From IMG/VR virus record IMGVR_UViG_3300009136_000034, positions 1-23,843 of that record: a DNA stretch of 23,843 nt. One strand, written 5' to 3'. A model generated the notes under the pieces. It did no database searches. It saw only the letters and a list, made by a program, of their open reading frames with translations, and was not told where the DNA came from. Position 1 is the stretch's first letter, and every line of letters begins with the position of its first letter. The position numbers and the translations under genes are program-made. This DNA is from a virus. Below are positions 1 through 7,587 of the stretch, one piece after another.

Positions 1-44
1 TGGTCCCCACTCCAGTTCCCACTTTAGGACTCTTGTAAGTTTCC
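1..44 (-). CDS. -1 frame extension of the tail chaperone (gpGT-like T part), truncated by the window edge
   Basis: After slippage at 39-45 the -1 frame reads on as LTRVLKWELEWGP with no stop up to base 1, passing the zero-frame stop at 24-26. In lambda the T domain of gpGT binds tail tube protein, and the same role is inferred here. Only 13 codons are visible, so the extension cannot be compared with known T domains. Confidence 0.45.
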
Positions 45-509
45 CTCGTCAGCCTCGTCCAACTCCTTCCGGTAGTTGGCAGACTTAACTGCGTAACTCT
101 GGAGGGAACTGAAAAGGTCTGGCAAGTCAAGGAGAAGTCTTACGCACTCTTCCTTGGAAAACTTGACGTTCTTTCCTTCTTTGTTCTCGATGGTGTCAAC
201 CCACTTCTCTTCGCCCTTAGCGTCGAGAATTGCGTCACCATGCTCGTCTTCCTTACGAGTGTGCCAGCTGAGAATAACTGCTTCCGCATAGGACTCAGCC
301 ATGATGCGGTCAGCCATTTCGTCTGACATAGTCTCGTTGTCGATTTGGGTACGGTGCTTCTTGGTCTTAGCTTGGAACGTATCCTTGAATGCTTTGTTGC
401 GACCACCCGCACGGGCAATCTGGAACTTCACACTTCCGTAGTTTACGGTAATACCTTCACGCTCAAGGTCCGTGTCCATTTCGAACAGTTGGTACAGTTT
501 TGCAGACAT
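24..509 (-). CDS. Tail assembly chaperone (zero-frame product)
   Basis: This 161-residue protein is most likely the phage tail assembly chaperone, the counterpart of lambda gpG, which keeps the tape measure protein soluble and recruits tail tube subunits in the cytoplasm. What is seen: a start such as MSAKLYQLFEMDTDLEREGI, an RAGG-N motif near residues 34-38, an LPDLF motif near residue 129, and a charged C-terminus. These fit my memory of chaperones of this family, whose genes follow the tail tube gene. ATG at 509 is preceded by GGAG eight bases upstream. A GGGAAAC heptamer lies five codons before the stop in the phase needed for -1 slippage, so a longer fusion product is expected. The family call is moderately firm; the position after the tube gene strengthens it. 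Confidence 0.72.
   Translation of the reverse strand: MSAKLYQLFEMDTDLEREGITVNYGSVKFQIARAGGRNKAFKDTFQAKTKKHRTQIDNETMSDEMADRIMAESYAEAVILSWHTRKEDEHGDAILDAKGEEKWVDTIENKEGKNVKFSKEECVRLLLDLPDLFSSLQSYAVKSANYRKELDEADEGNLQES
39..45 (-). promoter_or_regulatory. Candidate -1 ribosomal frameshift site GGGAAAC
   Basis: On the minus strand the heptamer GGGAAAC is read in the chaperone frame as G GGA AAC, the X XXY YYZ arrangement that lets both tRNAs slip back one base. Lambda uses GGGAAAG at the same place in gene G to make gpGT. The zero-frame stop is at 24-26, four codons after the heptamer. I did not identify a downstream stimulatory structure, because only 38 bases follow before the window ends. Confidence 0.65.
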
Positions 510-529
510 CGTAGTCTCTCCATCTTAGT

Positions 530-712
530 TTAAACAAGAGCAGCCAATGCCGCTCTCGCACCCTTATCATTAGGGAATCTTTTGATACGTCTCTTCAGCT
601 TCTTCCGCTTGTTAATCTCGCGGGTTCCTGCCTTGCGATACGCCTCACACCATCGTCGGTTGCGACCACCTTTCTTGCAACCTTTTACCTTAGCCTTTTG
701 AAGCTTAGCCAT
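530..712 (-). CDS. Small highly basic protein of unknown function
   Basis: This encodes 60 residues very rich in Lys and Arg, with blocks such as KGCKKGGRNRRWCEAYR and NKRKKLKRRIKRFPND. It has no signal peptide or membrane segment. ATG at 712 is preceded by a strong GAAGGAG six bases upstream, so it is very probably translated. It sits between the tail tube and tail chaperone genes, where I recall similar short basic ORFs in other siphoviruses without assigned function. The charge suggests binding to nucleic acid or to an acidic partner, but nothing in the sequence proves this. Confidence 0.75.
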   Translation of the reverse strand: MAKLQKAKVKGCKKGGRNRRWCEAYRKAGTREINKRKKLKRRIKRFPNDKGARAALAALV

Positions 713-738
713 AACTTTCTCCTTCGCGCTTTATTGCG

Positions 739-756
739 CTACATAAAGATTGTCAT
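739..756 (-). CDS. Possible five-codon leader ORF (MTIFM)
   Basis: An eight-base AAAGGAGG (763-770 on the minus strand) stands six bases before an ATG whose frame reads MTIFM then TAG. It lies between a hairpin (777-804) and the ribosome binding site of the basic 60-residue protein. Such a perfect binding site in front of so short a frame could be a leader that recruits ribosomes, or a remnant of a lost gene. No product is expected to be functional by itself. Confidence 0.25.
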   Translation of the reverse strand: MTIFM

Positions 757-776
757 GACTAGCCTCCTTTGTTAGT

Positions 777-804
777 GGGCTATCGGCCAAATTACCGATA
801 ACCC
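777..804 (-). other. Intergenic hairpin behind the tail tube gene
   Basis: Arms GGGTTATCGG (795-804) and CCGATAGCCC (777-786) form a ten-base stem with one mismatch and an eight-base loop in the minus-strand RNA. It starts 23 bases past the tail tube stop. No T-run follows, so it is not a classical intrinsic terminator; it may protect the 3' end of the tube message or act with the strong ribosome binding site just after it. Confidence 0.4.
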
Positions 805-827
805 GTGTTTATCGCCCTACAGACCTA

Positions 828-2081
828 TTAGATCGCTGCAGGAATCTTGTCGATTTGCATGATGACACCGACGAAATCGCCAGTACCCTCGTTTCCTTCA
901 AGCTCGAAGTCCGACACGATGTCTGTGTCAGGTCCGCCAGCTACGACAGTCGGGTTCATCAGAGTCGCGCCCGGAAGCGTGAAGATGTAACCTGCGCCTG
1001 TGTTGTCCAGAGCAGCGAAGCTGATGATGTGATCAGTCTCTGCCTTGTACAATGCGTACTGCGTGAAGTCGGTGAAGTAAATGCTCATTGTGCCACTTAC
1101 GTCAATCGTACCTCGCGCCATACCCTGAGCGTTTGAAGCACCCAGTCCGTACTGCGCACGAGCGTTGTTCTTCGTTACCGTCCAGCTGATGCCCTGTACG
1201 ACAGCGGTAATCGCTGCGTCATCGACCTCAAGGTTGCTGAAGCCCGCTACCGTGTCGATTACTCGACCAGTCGGAGCCGCAACCGCAGGACCAGTACCCG
1301 CTGTTGATGTGCCTGAGTTCTCAGAAGCACACAGGAAGTTGAACGTGCCTTCAAGGAAGCCACCAACCTGCGCATTCAAGTTACCATCGTTGATGTACGA
1401 TCCGCTGTACACGAGGAACAGAGCCGCAGCAAGCTGCTTTTCGAAGTAGAAGCTTCGGAAGTCTACGCCGTTACGAAGGTTGCTACCCTGAATGTTAACT
1501 TCTGTAGCCGTTGAAACTTCACCGTCAACCAGACCAGCACCACCACCAGCAGTGTCGGAAATCTGAATCTCGTCGTTGGTTGTGTCAACCGCTGTAACAC
1601 GGAACAGACCGTTGTTGCCGGGGTTGGTTGCGTATCCTGAGACACGAATCCAAGAGCCGGGAACTACCAAGTCGAACAGTGTCGCGTGGTTCGTTGCGAA
1701 TCCAGAACCACCCAAGTTAGGCAGCGGTGTGCCACCCGTTGTGTGGACCGTGAAGATCGCTGTTGTTGCGACACTCTGAATAGCCAATGCTGTTGAGAAC
1801 GAGCTGTTAAGCAGTCCACCCAGAAGGTCATCGTATGTGCCGAAAGAAAGGGCAAAGTTCAGCCCACCAGTAGCCTGTACCTGAGTAGTCAGGGCGTGCG
1901 ATACGAAACCGTCAGCCTTGATTTCTTCAGGACGTGTGCGTGTCTTTTGCTCCGAGAAGGATTCGCCAGTTGTGCGAACCTCTTGGAAGGCGATAGCAGG
2001 AACCGTGTCCCATGTAACTTCCTCGCCATAGCGGACGACTACGTCACTGCTGTCCAATCCTGCATTAAAGCCTGTGCTCAT
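828..2081 (-). CDS. Major tail tube protein
   Basis: The 417-residue product is the likely tail tube subunit, which stacks as rings around the tape measure to form the DNA conduit of the tail. The N-terminus has the pattern seen in siphovirus tube proteins: an acidic YGEEVTWDTVPAIAFQEVRT stretch followed by segments with SEQKTRTRPEEI and GFVSHALTT. Residues about 100-190 hold a beta-rich insert (VVPGSWIRVSGY, then FRVTAVDTTNDEIQIS) that looks like a small accessory domain. The C-terminus (DIVSDFELEGNEGT) fits the last strands of the tube fold. ATG at 2081 has GGAG eight bases upstream. The gene follows the tail terminator gene and precedes the chaperone, the usual order. Confidence 0.82.
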   Translation of the reverse strand: MSTGFNAGLDSSDVVVRYGEEVTWDTVPAIAFQEVRTTGESFSEQKTRTRPEEIKADGFVSHALTTQVQATGGLNFALSFGTYDDLLGGLLNSSFSTALAIQSVATTAIFTVHTTGGTPLPNLGGSGFATNHATLFDLVVPGSWIRVSGYATNPGNNGLFRVTAVDTTNDEIQISDTAGGGAGLVDGEVSTATEVNIQGSNLRNGVDFRSFYFEKQLAAALFLVYSGSYINDGNLNAQVGGFLEGTFNFLCASENSGTSTAGTGPAVAAPTGRVIDTVAGFSNLEVDDAAITAVVQGISWTVTKNNARAQYGLGASNAQGMARGTIDVSGTMSIYFTDFTQYALYKAETDHIISFAALDNTGAGYIFTLPGATLMNPTVVAGGPDTDIVSDFELEGNEGTGDFVGVIMQIDKIPAAI

Positions 2082-2102
2082 TTTTTATACTCCAGATACC
2101 AT

Positions 2103-2522
2103 TTAATGATACGAATCCCGAATGTACGGGATAACCACGTTGATATGGAAGTACCCTTCATCGGTGATTCCAATCGGTGTTACGGTCGGCGCACGAAACA
2201 GAATCCTTCCATCAGTAAACGTCGAACTTTGTCGTCTGAAAATTGCTGCTGCAGTGTCGGCTAGTGCCAGTCCTGCCGCGTTACCTTTATCAGGCGGCGA
2301 AAAAATCATAATAAAAATCAAACCCGGATGTCTGAAATGCGCCCCTGCTGAGTCTCCCAGTTCATGCTGAAAAGCATCGTCAGGTCGAATCACCAAGCTC
2401 GCATACGCAGCATCCGTAGGTGGTGTGAACTTCTCGTTCTCGAAAGCAACGGGAGTCGCACCTGCCCAACCCGCGTTGAATAGCGTCCGGATCGCAGTGT
2501 TTTCATCTACATATCCGACCAT
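2103..2522 (-). CDS. Tail terminator protein (DUF4128 / gpU-like)
   Basis: The 139-residue protein resembles DUF4128 tail terminators, which cap the growing tail tube and form the joint with the head. Seen features: an N-terminal helix with AIRTLFNAGW, the strand-loop VAFENEKFTPP, a central HPGLIFIMIFSPPDKGNAAG typical of the family, and a C-terminal DEGYFHINVVIPYIRDSYH. Length fits the family. Its ATG overlaps the stop of the upstream neck gene as TAATG at 2520-2524, so translation is probably coupled. The tail tube gene follows after 21 bases. Confidence 0.8.
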   Translation of the reverse strand: MVGYVDENTAIRTLFNAGWAGATPVAFENEKFTPPTDAAYASLVIRPDDAFQHELGDSAGAHFRHPGLIFIMIFSPPDKGNAAGLALADTAAAIFRRQSSTFTDGRILFRAPTVTPIGITDEGYFHINVVIPYIRDSYH

Positions 2523-2995
2523 TAGTCCAGCCCCGGTATTGAACGTATATCTACTTGTAAACCATCCAAAGTATTTATGATAGTCCCCTGAACCATAGCG
2601 TTAGGTGGGGCTTTCAATGATCTACCGTCTTCCAGACCCTGAATGTAGGGCTGGTTGTTGGTAATAAATACTGTCTCAGCCCCTAATGGTAAAGCCTTCA
2701 ACTTTCGAGTGACAGTGTTAATTCGTGCCACTTCTTCTGCTGTTGCTGCCTGCCCAGTAGCAGACACACCTGCTGTCTCCTCGACTGCCATTGGTGACGG
2801 AGTACCCGTTGAGGGGAACCAGTTGAAACGCGCACGACCTGTCAGCACGGGAGTCTTCTGTACGATCCCCCGGTACATAGCTGTAGACACAGCGGCGTGA
2901 ACCGCTTTGCCTATCATCGGCACATTCTTGACAGCCCACTTGGTCATTTCCATGTGGAACTGCTGGTGTGTCATGTTGTGGTTAACTGTCGCCAT
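2522..2995 (-). CDS. HK97 gp10-like neck / tail completion protein
   Basis: This 157-residue protein matches the HK97 gp10-like family that bridges the head-closure ring and the tail. The diagnostic stretch is TPVLTGRARFNWFPS near residues 48-62, preceded by a long amphipathic helix and followed by VFITNNQPYIQGLEDG and a C-terminal strand region. The segment EETAGVSATGQAATAEEVAR in the middle is an Ala-rich insertion. Its start overlaps the preceding stop as TAATG. Neighbours on both sides are neck genes, which supports the call. Confidence 0.8.
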   Translation of the reverse strand: MATVNHNMTHQQFHMEMTKWAVKNVPMIGKAVHAAVSTAMYRGIVQKTPVLTGRARFNWFPSTGTPSPMAVEETAGVSATGQAATAEEVARINTVTRKLKALPLGAETVFITNNQPYIQGLEDGRSLKAPPNAMVQGTIINTLDGLQVDIRSIPGLD

Positions 2996-3393
2996 TACTT
3001 TCTAATCTGTAGCCTGTACAGGAGTGAGATTCCGCCCGGTTGGGTCGGTGTCACTCGCATTACAGTGTAGGTTTCGCCCTTGGCAATTAATTGCATTGAC
3101 GTGTCCGGATCAATGCCTGCCGTGTGCAGGTTGTTCGCCTCGATCAAAGCCTGAATGTCGTTGGCAAGAATGTCCTGTCCGTGACCCAGCTGCTTTGTAA
3201 TCTCGTCCTGTGAGTAGAATCTGAAGATGCCGTTCACAGTCGTGTCCACCGTTGTCGCCGCAGTCGTGATCATCCCCGTGTCCGGATCAATCACAGGCTC
3301 GCGGGACGAGCGGATCACCATAGGGAACCCCAGCTTAACCAGCAGCGGCTTTACAGTGTTGTCTCTCAGGTCTGTGTAAAAAGCATCAGCCAT
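2995..3393 (-). CDS. Head-closure / stopper protein
   Basis: The 132-residue protein is probably the head-closure protein that plugs the connector after DNA packaging. It starts with helix MADAFYTDLRDNTVKPLLVKL, continues with VDTTVNGIFRFYSQDEI, and ends in beta strands with GETYTVMRVTPTQPGGISLLYRLQI, a layout like head-closure (stopper) proteins. The family call rests mainly on this layout and on the position between connector and gp10-like genes. ATG at 3393 follows the upstream stop by three bases. Confidence 0.68.
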   Translation of the reverse strand: MADAFYTDLRDNTVKPLLVKLGFPMVIRSSREPVIDPDTGMITTAATTVDTTVNGIFRFYSQDEITKQLGHGQDILANDIQALIEANNLHTAGIDPDTSMQLIAKGETYTVMRVTPTQPGGISLLYRLQIRK

Positions 3394-3396
3394 TGG

Positions 3397-4044
3397 TTAC
3401 ACCAACAGCGACTGGAACCATCGGTCGAAGGCACCAGTGTCGTCCAGAGAATCCTGCTCTGCCTCGGTAAGTCCGATGCTTGCGCCCAGCATAACGGGTG
3501 CGCTGTTCGCCAGCGTAGACAGCAACGCATCAACGTGCGGGAACTGTACAACTGCCGGAGCGTTGCGGAGCCACTCCTGCTCAATAACGTCAACACGCTG
3601 GTACTTCAGCATGTCGTCGCGAGAAAGCTGGATGCTCACAAACGGCTGACTGATTTCAATCAGGCAGACTTCTTGGTATGCCTGTACGACCAGTGCTGGA
3701 ATCTCGTTCACTGGGTAAGCAATTCCGTCGAAGTCTTTGAACTCAGTCATCGTTGCGGCTGTGAAGCCATTGGCACGAGACTCGTCTATATCGTCACGTC
3801 TCGGCCAAGCTAAAAATTGCGGTGCTGTCGCAGCATTGTGGTCTGCTTTGTATCCAAGCCACCGAGAACGGTACTTCGATTCCAGACCAGCAGTGGCTCG
3901 CAGCATTGCCGCCTCTTTGGTTTCGTCGTCGGCACTAGTCCAGATCGTATTCAAACGATCCTCGTGATAAGTATCAGCCTCTGCAAGCGTGCAGTAGGCA
4001 TTAGCCCCGGCTACGATAGCTCCTGTTTCAGGTATGATAGTCAT
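3397..4044 (-). CDS. Head-tail connector protein, DnaT-like family
   Basis: The 215-residue product matches the family named 'putative DnaT-like ssDNA-binding protein', whose phage members sit at the connector (adaptor) position below the portal. Seen: VAGANAYCTLAEADTYHEDR at residues 11-30, then AAMLRATAGLESKYRSRWLGY, then QFLAWPRRDDID near residue 76, and the IPALVVQAYQEVCLIEI helix near residue 115. All are hallmarks of the adaptor fold. The name DnaT reflects a distant profile similarity; a replication role is unlikely here. Its start overlaps the upstream stop (TAATG). The C-terminal part (about 160-215) is an extra helical tail. Confidence 0.78.
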   Translation of the reverse strand: MTIIPETGAIVAGANAYCTLAEADTYHEDRLNTIWTSADDETKEAAMLRATAGLESKYRSRWLGYKADHNAATAPQFLAWPRRDDIDESRANGFTAATMTEFKDFDGIAYPVNEIPALVVQAYQEVCLIEISQPFVSIQLSRDDMLKYQRVDVIEQEWLRNAPAVVQFPHVDALLSTLANSAPVMLGASIGLTEAEQDSLDDTGAFDRWFQSLLV

Positions 4045-4379
4045 TATTTGCTAATGTCCTGTGTATATGTGTACTTGCCCTTCTCAATCGTCTTGATACG
4101 AGCAGCCCCATCCGTCATCTGGATGTCGTAGTAGTACTCTGCGGGCAACTGATCAGACTGCACCCCGGAAGGTACGAACTCGACCGTGCCACTAGCAGCC
4201 ACCAGAATGGTGCCCGTCACTGAGTACAGTTCCGATGTGTTGTCAGGTGGGTTCTCCAAGGTGCTGATAGTCATCACGAAGGCGTACCCACTGATATTAA
4301 TTGCAACCCCTGCACTGTTCTGAACAGTTATCAGGTCTGCAGCGGTGTCGCCTCGTGTGCGGGAGATATCTGTTGCCAT
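4044..4379 (-). CDS. BppU N-terminal-like small beta-sandwich structural protein
   Basis: The 111-residue protein opens with MATDISRTRGDTAADLITVQ, then INISGYAFVMTIST, and ends with AEYYYDIQMTDG and GKYTYTQDISK. This pattern (RGDT, an IsG-x-mTi strand, YYYDIQ, a final DIS/DIT) is common in small phage proteins resembling the N-terminal domain of baseplate upper protein BppU and in docking domains of fibres. A role as adaptor holding a fibre on the virion is likely, since the upstream genes encode fibre-like proteins. TAATG junctions at both ends suggest coupled translation. Confidence 0.62.
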   Translation of the reverse strand: MATDISRTRGDTAADLITVQNSAGVAINISGYAFVMTISTLENPPDNTSELYSVTGTILVAASGTVEFVPSGVQSDQLPAEYYYDIQMTDGAARIKTIEKGKYTYTQDISK

Positions 4380-5905
4380 TAGTCTGGTACCTTAATCGTC
4401 GTGTTTGAGTTCCAAAGTTCCGTCTTGACAGCGAACTCTCTGTCCACGATCACTTGGCTCGAATTAAATTCATCGATCTTGAGTATAGTGCTTCCAACTA
4501 AGCGTATGTCGAATACCTGATTCTCCAACCCTACGGGTAGGTCAAGCTCAAGATTCTCCAGTCCGAAGAGTCGAGGAAACTCAGTTGGCTCCACAGCACC
4601 CTTGTAGCTATTATTCACAGCGTACCCAAACGTAGCGGTGGTTTCTCCCCCGCTCGTGCCAGCGGAAGCATGACGCACCAATGGTCCCATCGGAGCGTCA
4701 GAGTCATACTCTATTTGGGCACCACCAACGAACATTGTGTCGCCGACTCCACTGTAGGACTGATCCTCTTTGGTAGGACCGTTGCACATGCCAATGTAGA
4801 TGTTGTCGTAGGCACCACTAGCTACTGCACTGACCCAACTGATTCTCCACACCCCACTTCCAAGGTCCACAGCCTCTTCCATTCCGATGTACAGTGTGCC
4901 ACCGAACGTCCAGACACCATCCTGCGTGTCAAAGATATTACTCCACTGCACGTTGGTTATGCTCGGTGCTCGGTCGGTGAAATACACATAGCGACCAGTT
5001 CCCGCTTTGACGTGTATAGACAATCTGCGTCGGGTGGCATCGGCAGTGTACTGATTCACCTGTCCGACATGGTGATACCCTGCGGTAGCGTCATCAGTGA
5101 TCCGTGCCAATGGAATCCCATTGATACTATCTTTGTGGTCCTCCACCGTAATGTTCAACTGCTGGAACCAGTCTTCCATCGTGTGCGAGTAACCACAGCT
5201 ATTCGTGACAGTCTGCTTAGCTGGGGGAGTACCCAGAGTCAAGAATCTTTCTGTTACTGGGAAGCCTGTGTACTGAACGTCTTCCGTCTTCACAGAAGGT
5301 CCTGCTCTCATACCCTGCTCAAGCTGATAGCCACCAACCAACAGGGCTGTCTGCCCCAACACACCATCGAAGGTGTTGTCATTGTCCGCCACTGCAACCT
5401 GAATCGTGTGGTCACTGACTACCCCTGTCGGAGTGAATACAACTTCACAGCGATAGACACCTGAGTCCACCTCTTCAATGTACGCAGCATCAACGCCAGC
5501 AAGAGAACTTCCAATCACTCCGGACCCGGACAAGTTGAAATAGGTGTACGCACTTGGAACCGTGTTCTGCCCTATCCTGATCCACGTCCGTGCCGCTGGC
5601 TTGACGTAACACGAGATAACCATTGGGTGCCCAACCGCATTGGTGTTGCCAATCGTGTTGTGCAGGTAGTGTGACAGTCCCGGTGTGTCATCTTCGATGA
5701 ACGGAGACAGGGGAATCGTTACGCCGTTATGCACGACAGAGTCGGTAGGAGCATCTACAGTGATTCTTATTTTTGACCAGCGGAAACTGGCAAGGTCTTC
5801 TGATTTCTCAGCGTAGTTGGTTACGAAAATGTCAGACTCAACTGTTCCGGGTTCAACCGCACCCTTCCAGCGACGGATCAAATTCTTTCTTGGTTGCCAT
5901 GACAT
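4379..5905 (-). CDS. Virion surface protein with two tandem jelly-roll (carbohydrate-binding-like) modules
   Basis: The chosen start is ATG at 5905, which overlaps the upstream stop as TAATG; another ATG four codons earlier lacks a spaced ribosome binding site. The 508-residue protein contains two similar modules of about 180 residues (about 30-210 and 235-410). Aligned marks are ISCYVKPAARTWIRIG with LSIHVKAGTGRYVYFTD, VDSGVYRCEVVFTP with LGSGVWRISWVSAV, and VGGYQLEQGMRAGP with VGGAQIEYDSDAPMGP. This pattern is typical of carbohydrate-binding beta-sandwich domains in phage fibres and head spikes. A KGAVEP motif occurs near both ends. A sugar-binding role on the capsid, neck or tail is inferred. 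Confidence 0.65.
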   Translation of the reverse strand: MSWQPRKNLIRRWKGAVEPGTVESDIFVTNYAEKSEDLASFRWSKIRITVDAPTDSVVHNGVTIPLSPFIEDDTPGLSHYLHNTIGNTNAVGHPMVISCYVKPAARTWIRIGQNTVPSAYTYFNLSGSGVIGSSLAGVDAAYIEEVDSGVYRCEVVFTPTGVVSDHTIQVAVADNDNTFDGVLGQTALLVGGYQLEQGMRAGPSVKTEDVQYTGFPVTERFLTLGTPPAKQTVTNSCGYSHTMEDWFQQLNITVEDHKDSINGIPLARITDDATAGYHHVGQVNQYTADATRRRLSIHVKAGTGRYVYFTDRAPSITNVQWSNIFDTQDGVWTFGGTLYIGMEEAVDLGSGVWRISWVSAVASGAYDNIYIGMCNGPTKEDQSYSGVGDTMFVGGAQIEYDSDAPMGPLVRHASAGTSGGETTATFGYAVNNSYKGAVEPTEFPRLFGLENLELDLPVGLENQVFDIRLVGSTILKIDEFNSSQVIVDREFAVKTELWNSNTTIKVPD

Positions 5906-6936
5906 TACACAAACCATCCACCGGGAACGTGACCTTCCCTGATGTTGCCTAGGTCTACAGGACTGAAGTCACCATTAGCAGCATCGGTGAACGGTGACGC
6001 TGTCAGGATTTCGTTGTCGCCGAAGTCTTCAACAACTGGTTGGTCATGCAGGTATGGGGTCGTGCAATCAAACATAGCATTACCACCTATTGCATGCGTA
6101 CGCCCCGCAGTAGACTCACTGTAAATACCTCGACCCCCAACACCGTTAAGACCTTCAACAAGGTTGTTGAGGCAAGTACCATGTCGAGCGGCAGAACTAG
6201 CTCGAATACCAATACCAGTACCACCCCCGAAACAGTACACAGAGTTGTTAACGACCGGGGCACTTGCGCCTATGATGCCAGTAGCGTTACTGTTCGCTCC
6301 TATTGTGATAATGTTTCCGGAAGCCTCAGACCCAAAAGCATAAATGCCCGAAGTCATTGTCAGGTTACCGTCTTCTACTCGATTATATCTTGCCGCTGAC
6401 CCTGTACCGTTGAGCGCGATGCCGTGCCCACCGGGGTTACGAACCAGACAACCCATAACCATGCAGTAGTTCGTTACATGGATGCCGTTCTGTGTAGTCT
6501 CATCTACATAGCAACGTAGAACCGAACTACCAGCAGCCACCTTAATAGGAATCTCTGCCCCACAGTTTTGCACATGCAGGTCTATGCAGTGGACGTAGTT
6601 TTGGTTAGCTGCCCCGAACAATCCGTGAGCACCAGCACCATCGATACCTGCCTTGCCCCCGTCGTACCCTACCCCATCGTAGCCCCTGAGTACCGCTGGT
6701 TGTCCAGCTGAGGTAACCCAAGCTGCCGTTACGCTGGTGTCAGTAAACGCAGCATACAAATCCTCAGATAGGACTTCATACGCCCCACTTTTTAGGTGGA
6801 TGACCGTTCCGTTTGAGGTATCAAAAACCGTGTTTTTAATACCGTACTCAAGGTCTCCGAAAGGATCGGCAAGCGTGCCCGTCCCCGTGTCTGAATCGAG
6901 ATTTGGGTCAACAAAAATTTCGCTGAACGCACCCAC
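5905..6936 (-). CDS. Right-handed parallel beta-helix protein (spike-like)
   Basis: The 343-residue protein begins with IFVDPNLDSDTGTGTLADPF, the entry motif of DUF1565-like beta-helices, and continues with many short strand-turn repeats containing GIHVTN, GHGIALNG, SGIYAFGSEASGN, TGIGIRAS and GRGIYSES. It ends with ASPFTDAANGDFSPVD, a frequent closing motif of this fold. Such proteins serve as tailspikes or capsule-binding or capsule-cleaving subunits. I cannot pick out catalytic acids, so enzyme activity is open. The start is GTG at 6936, three bases after the upstream stop codon, with a weak ribosome binding site, so translation probably depends on coupling. Confidence 0.72.
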   Translation of the reverse strand: MGAFSEIFVDPNLDSDTGTGTLADPFGDLEYGIKNTVFDTSNGTVIHLKSGAYEVLSEDLYAAFTDTSVTAAWVTSAGQPAVLRGYDGVGYDGGKAGIDGAGAHGLFGAANQNYVHCIDLHVQNCGAEIPIKVAAGSSVLRCYVDETTQNGIHVTNYCMVMGCLVRNPGGHGIALNGTGSAARYNRVEDGNLTMTSGIYAFGSEASGNIITIGANSNATGIIGASAPVVNNSVYCFGGGTGIGIRASSAARHGTCLNNLVEGLNGVGGRGIYSESTAGRTHAIGGNAMFDCTTPYLHDQPVVEDFGDNEILTASPFTDAANGDFSPVDLGNIREGHVPGGWFV

Positions 6937-6939
6937 GGG

Positions 6940-7278
6940 TTACAATCCCGCAGTAGGTCCAGCAGCTTTCGCCATTAGCTCTTTGATCGCTGTTGTGTTG
7001 GTTGCCAGAATAAACGCATCGAGCACGTCCACCAGATCAGACCATTCCTGCTTGGTAAGGTCATGGGCACCCGCTAGTCCGGAAGTGTTTGGTACTTCCT
7101 CGTCAGCATCAAGGGACGTGATTATATCTCTAGGTCCATTGCTAGCGTTTAGCGCAGACTGCAGAGCAATAGCTTGGTGCAACAACTTTGCGTCACCATT
7201 GAACCACGCACGAGTGTTACTTTCCCACGCGTTCAGGATGCCCTTCTGTTCGTCAGTCAAATTGTCGTAAGTTACCAT
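6940..7278 (-). CDS. Small helical virion-cassette protein, function unknown
   Basis: The 112-residue product is predicted mostly helical: MVTYDNLTDEQKGILNAWE, then WFNGDAKLLHQAIALQSALN, and a C-terminal helix with QEWSDLVDVLDAFILATNTT. No membrane segment or signal peptide is visible. The gene is wedged between a fibre-tail adaptor-like gene and a beta-helix spike gene, with a TAAATG junction to the former, so it is probably a virion component or a chaperone for the spike. I do not recognise a named family. Confidence 0.7.
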   Translation of the reverse strand: MVTYDNLTDEQKGILNAWESNTRAWFNGDAKLLHQAIALQSALNASNGPRDIITSLDADEEVPNTSGLAGAHDLTKQEWSDLVDVLDAFILATNTTAIKELMAKAAGPTAGL

Positions 7279-7587
7279 TTACTTTTCCTTGATCTTGATT
7301 TTCACACGACGAACGACGGTACGCACTGGAGTGCCTGTGTCGGTCGCTGTGATCTTGAATGTGTACGTCTCACCGTTGGTGCCAGCGGACAGCCATGTGA
7401 CAATTGCCTTACCAGAAACAAACACTCCGTCCACGACGAGGTCAGTGAGTGCGCCCGGAGTTGAGGTACCTTCCTGCACGACAGTTGCACCCGACGCAAT
7501 GTCGAGACCAGCGATCAGCCAGTCATCAAACTGTACGGGATAATCCAGTACTTCTTCCGGGTCTTTATTCGGCCAAACTAGTGCCAT
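7279..7587 (-). CDS. Fibre-tail adaptor-like protein
   Basis: The 102-residue protein starts MALVWPNKDPEEVLDYPVQF and continues with DDWLIAGLDIASG, VTWLSAGTNGETYTFKITAT and RRVKIKIKEK. This WPNKDPxEVLDY opening followed by an Ig-like sandwich with a W-L-S-G-G-T-x-G-x-x-Y core is a widespread small phage protein, often named phage fibre-tail adaptor protein. It probably attaches a neighbouring fibre or spike to the particle. Start and stop codons form coupled junctions (TAATG, TAAATG) with the genes on both sides. Confidence 0.72.
   Translation of the reverse strand: MALVWPNKDPEEVLDYPVQFDDWLIAGLDIASGATVVQEGTSTPGALTDLVVDGVFVSGKAIVTWLSAGTNGETYTFKITATDTGTPVRTVVRRVKIKIKEK

Noticed and set aside
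3397-4044. Replication role for the DnaT-like protein
   Set aside because: The position among neck genes and the adaptor motif pattern fit a connector; the DnaT name comes from distant similarity.
4670-5464. 264-codon plus-strand frame opposite the tandem jelly-roll gene
   Set aside because: Its composition (many Cys, His, Ser) and lack of ribosome binding site show it is antisense to a real gene with clear internal homology.
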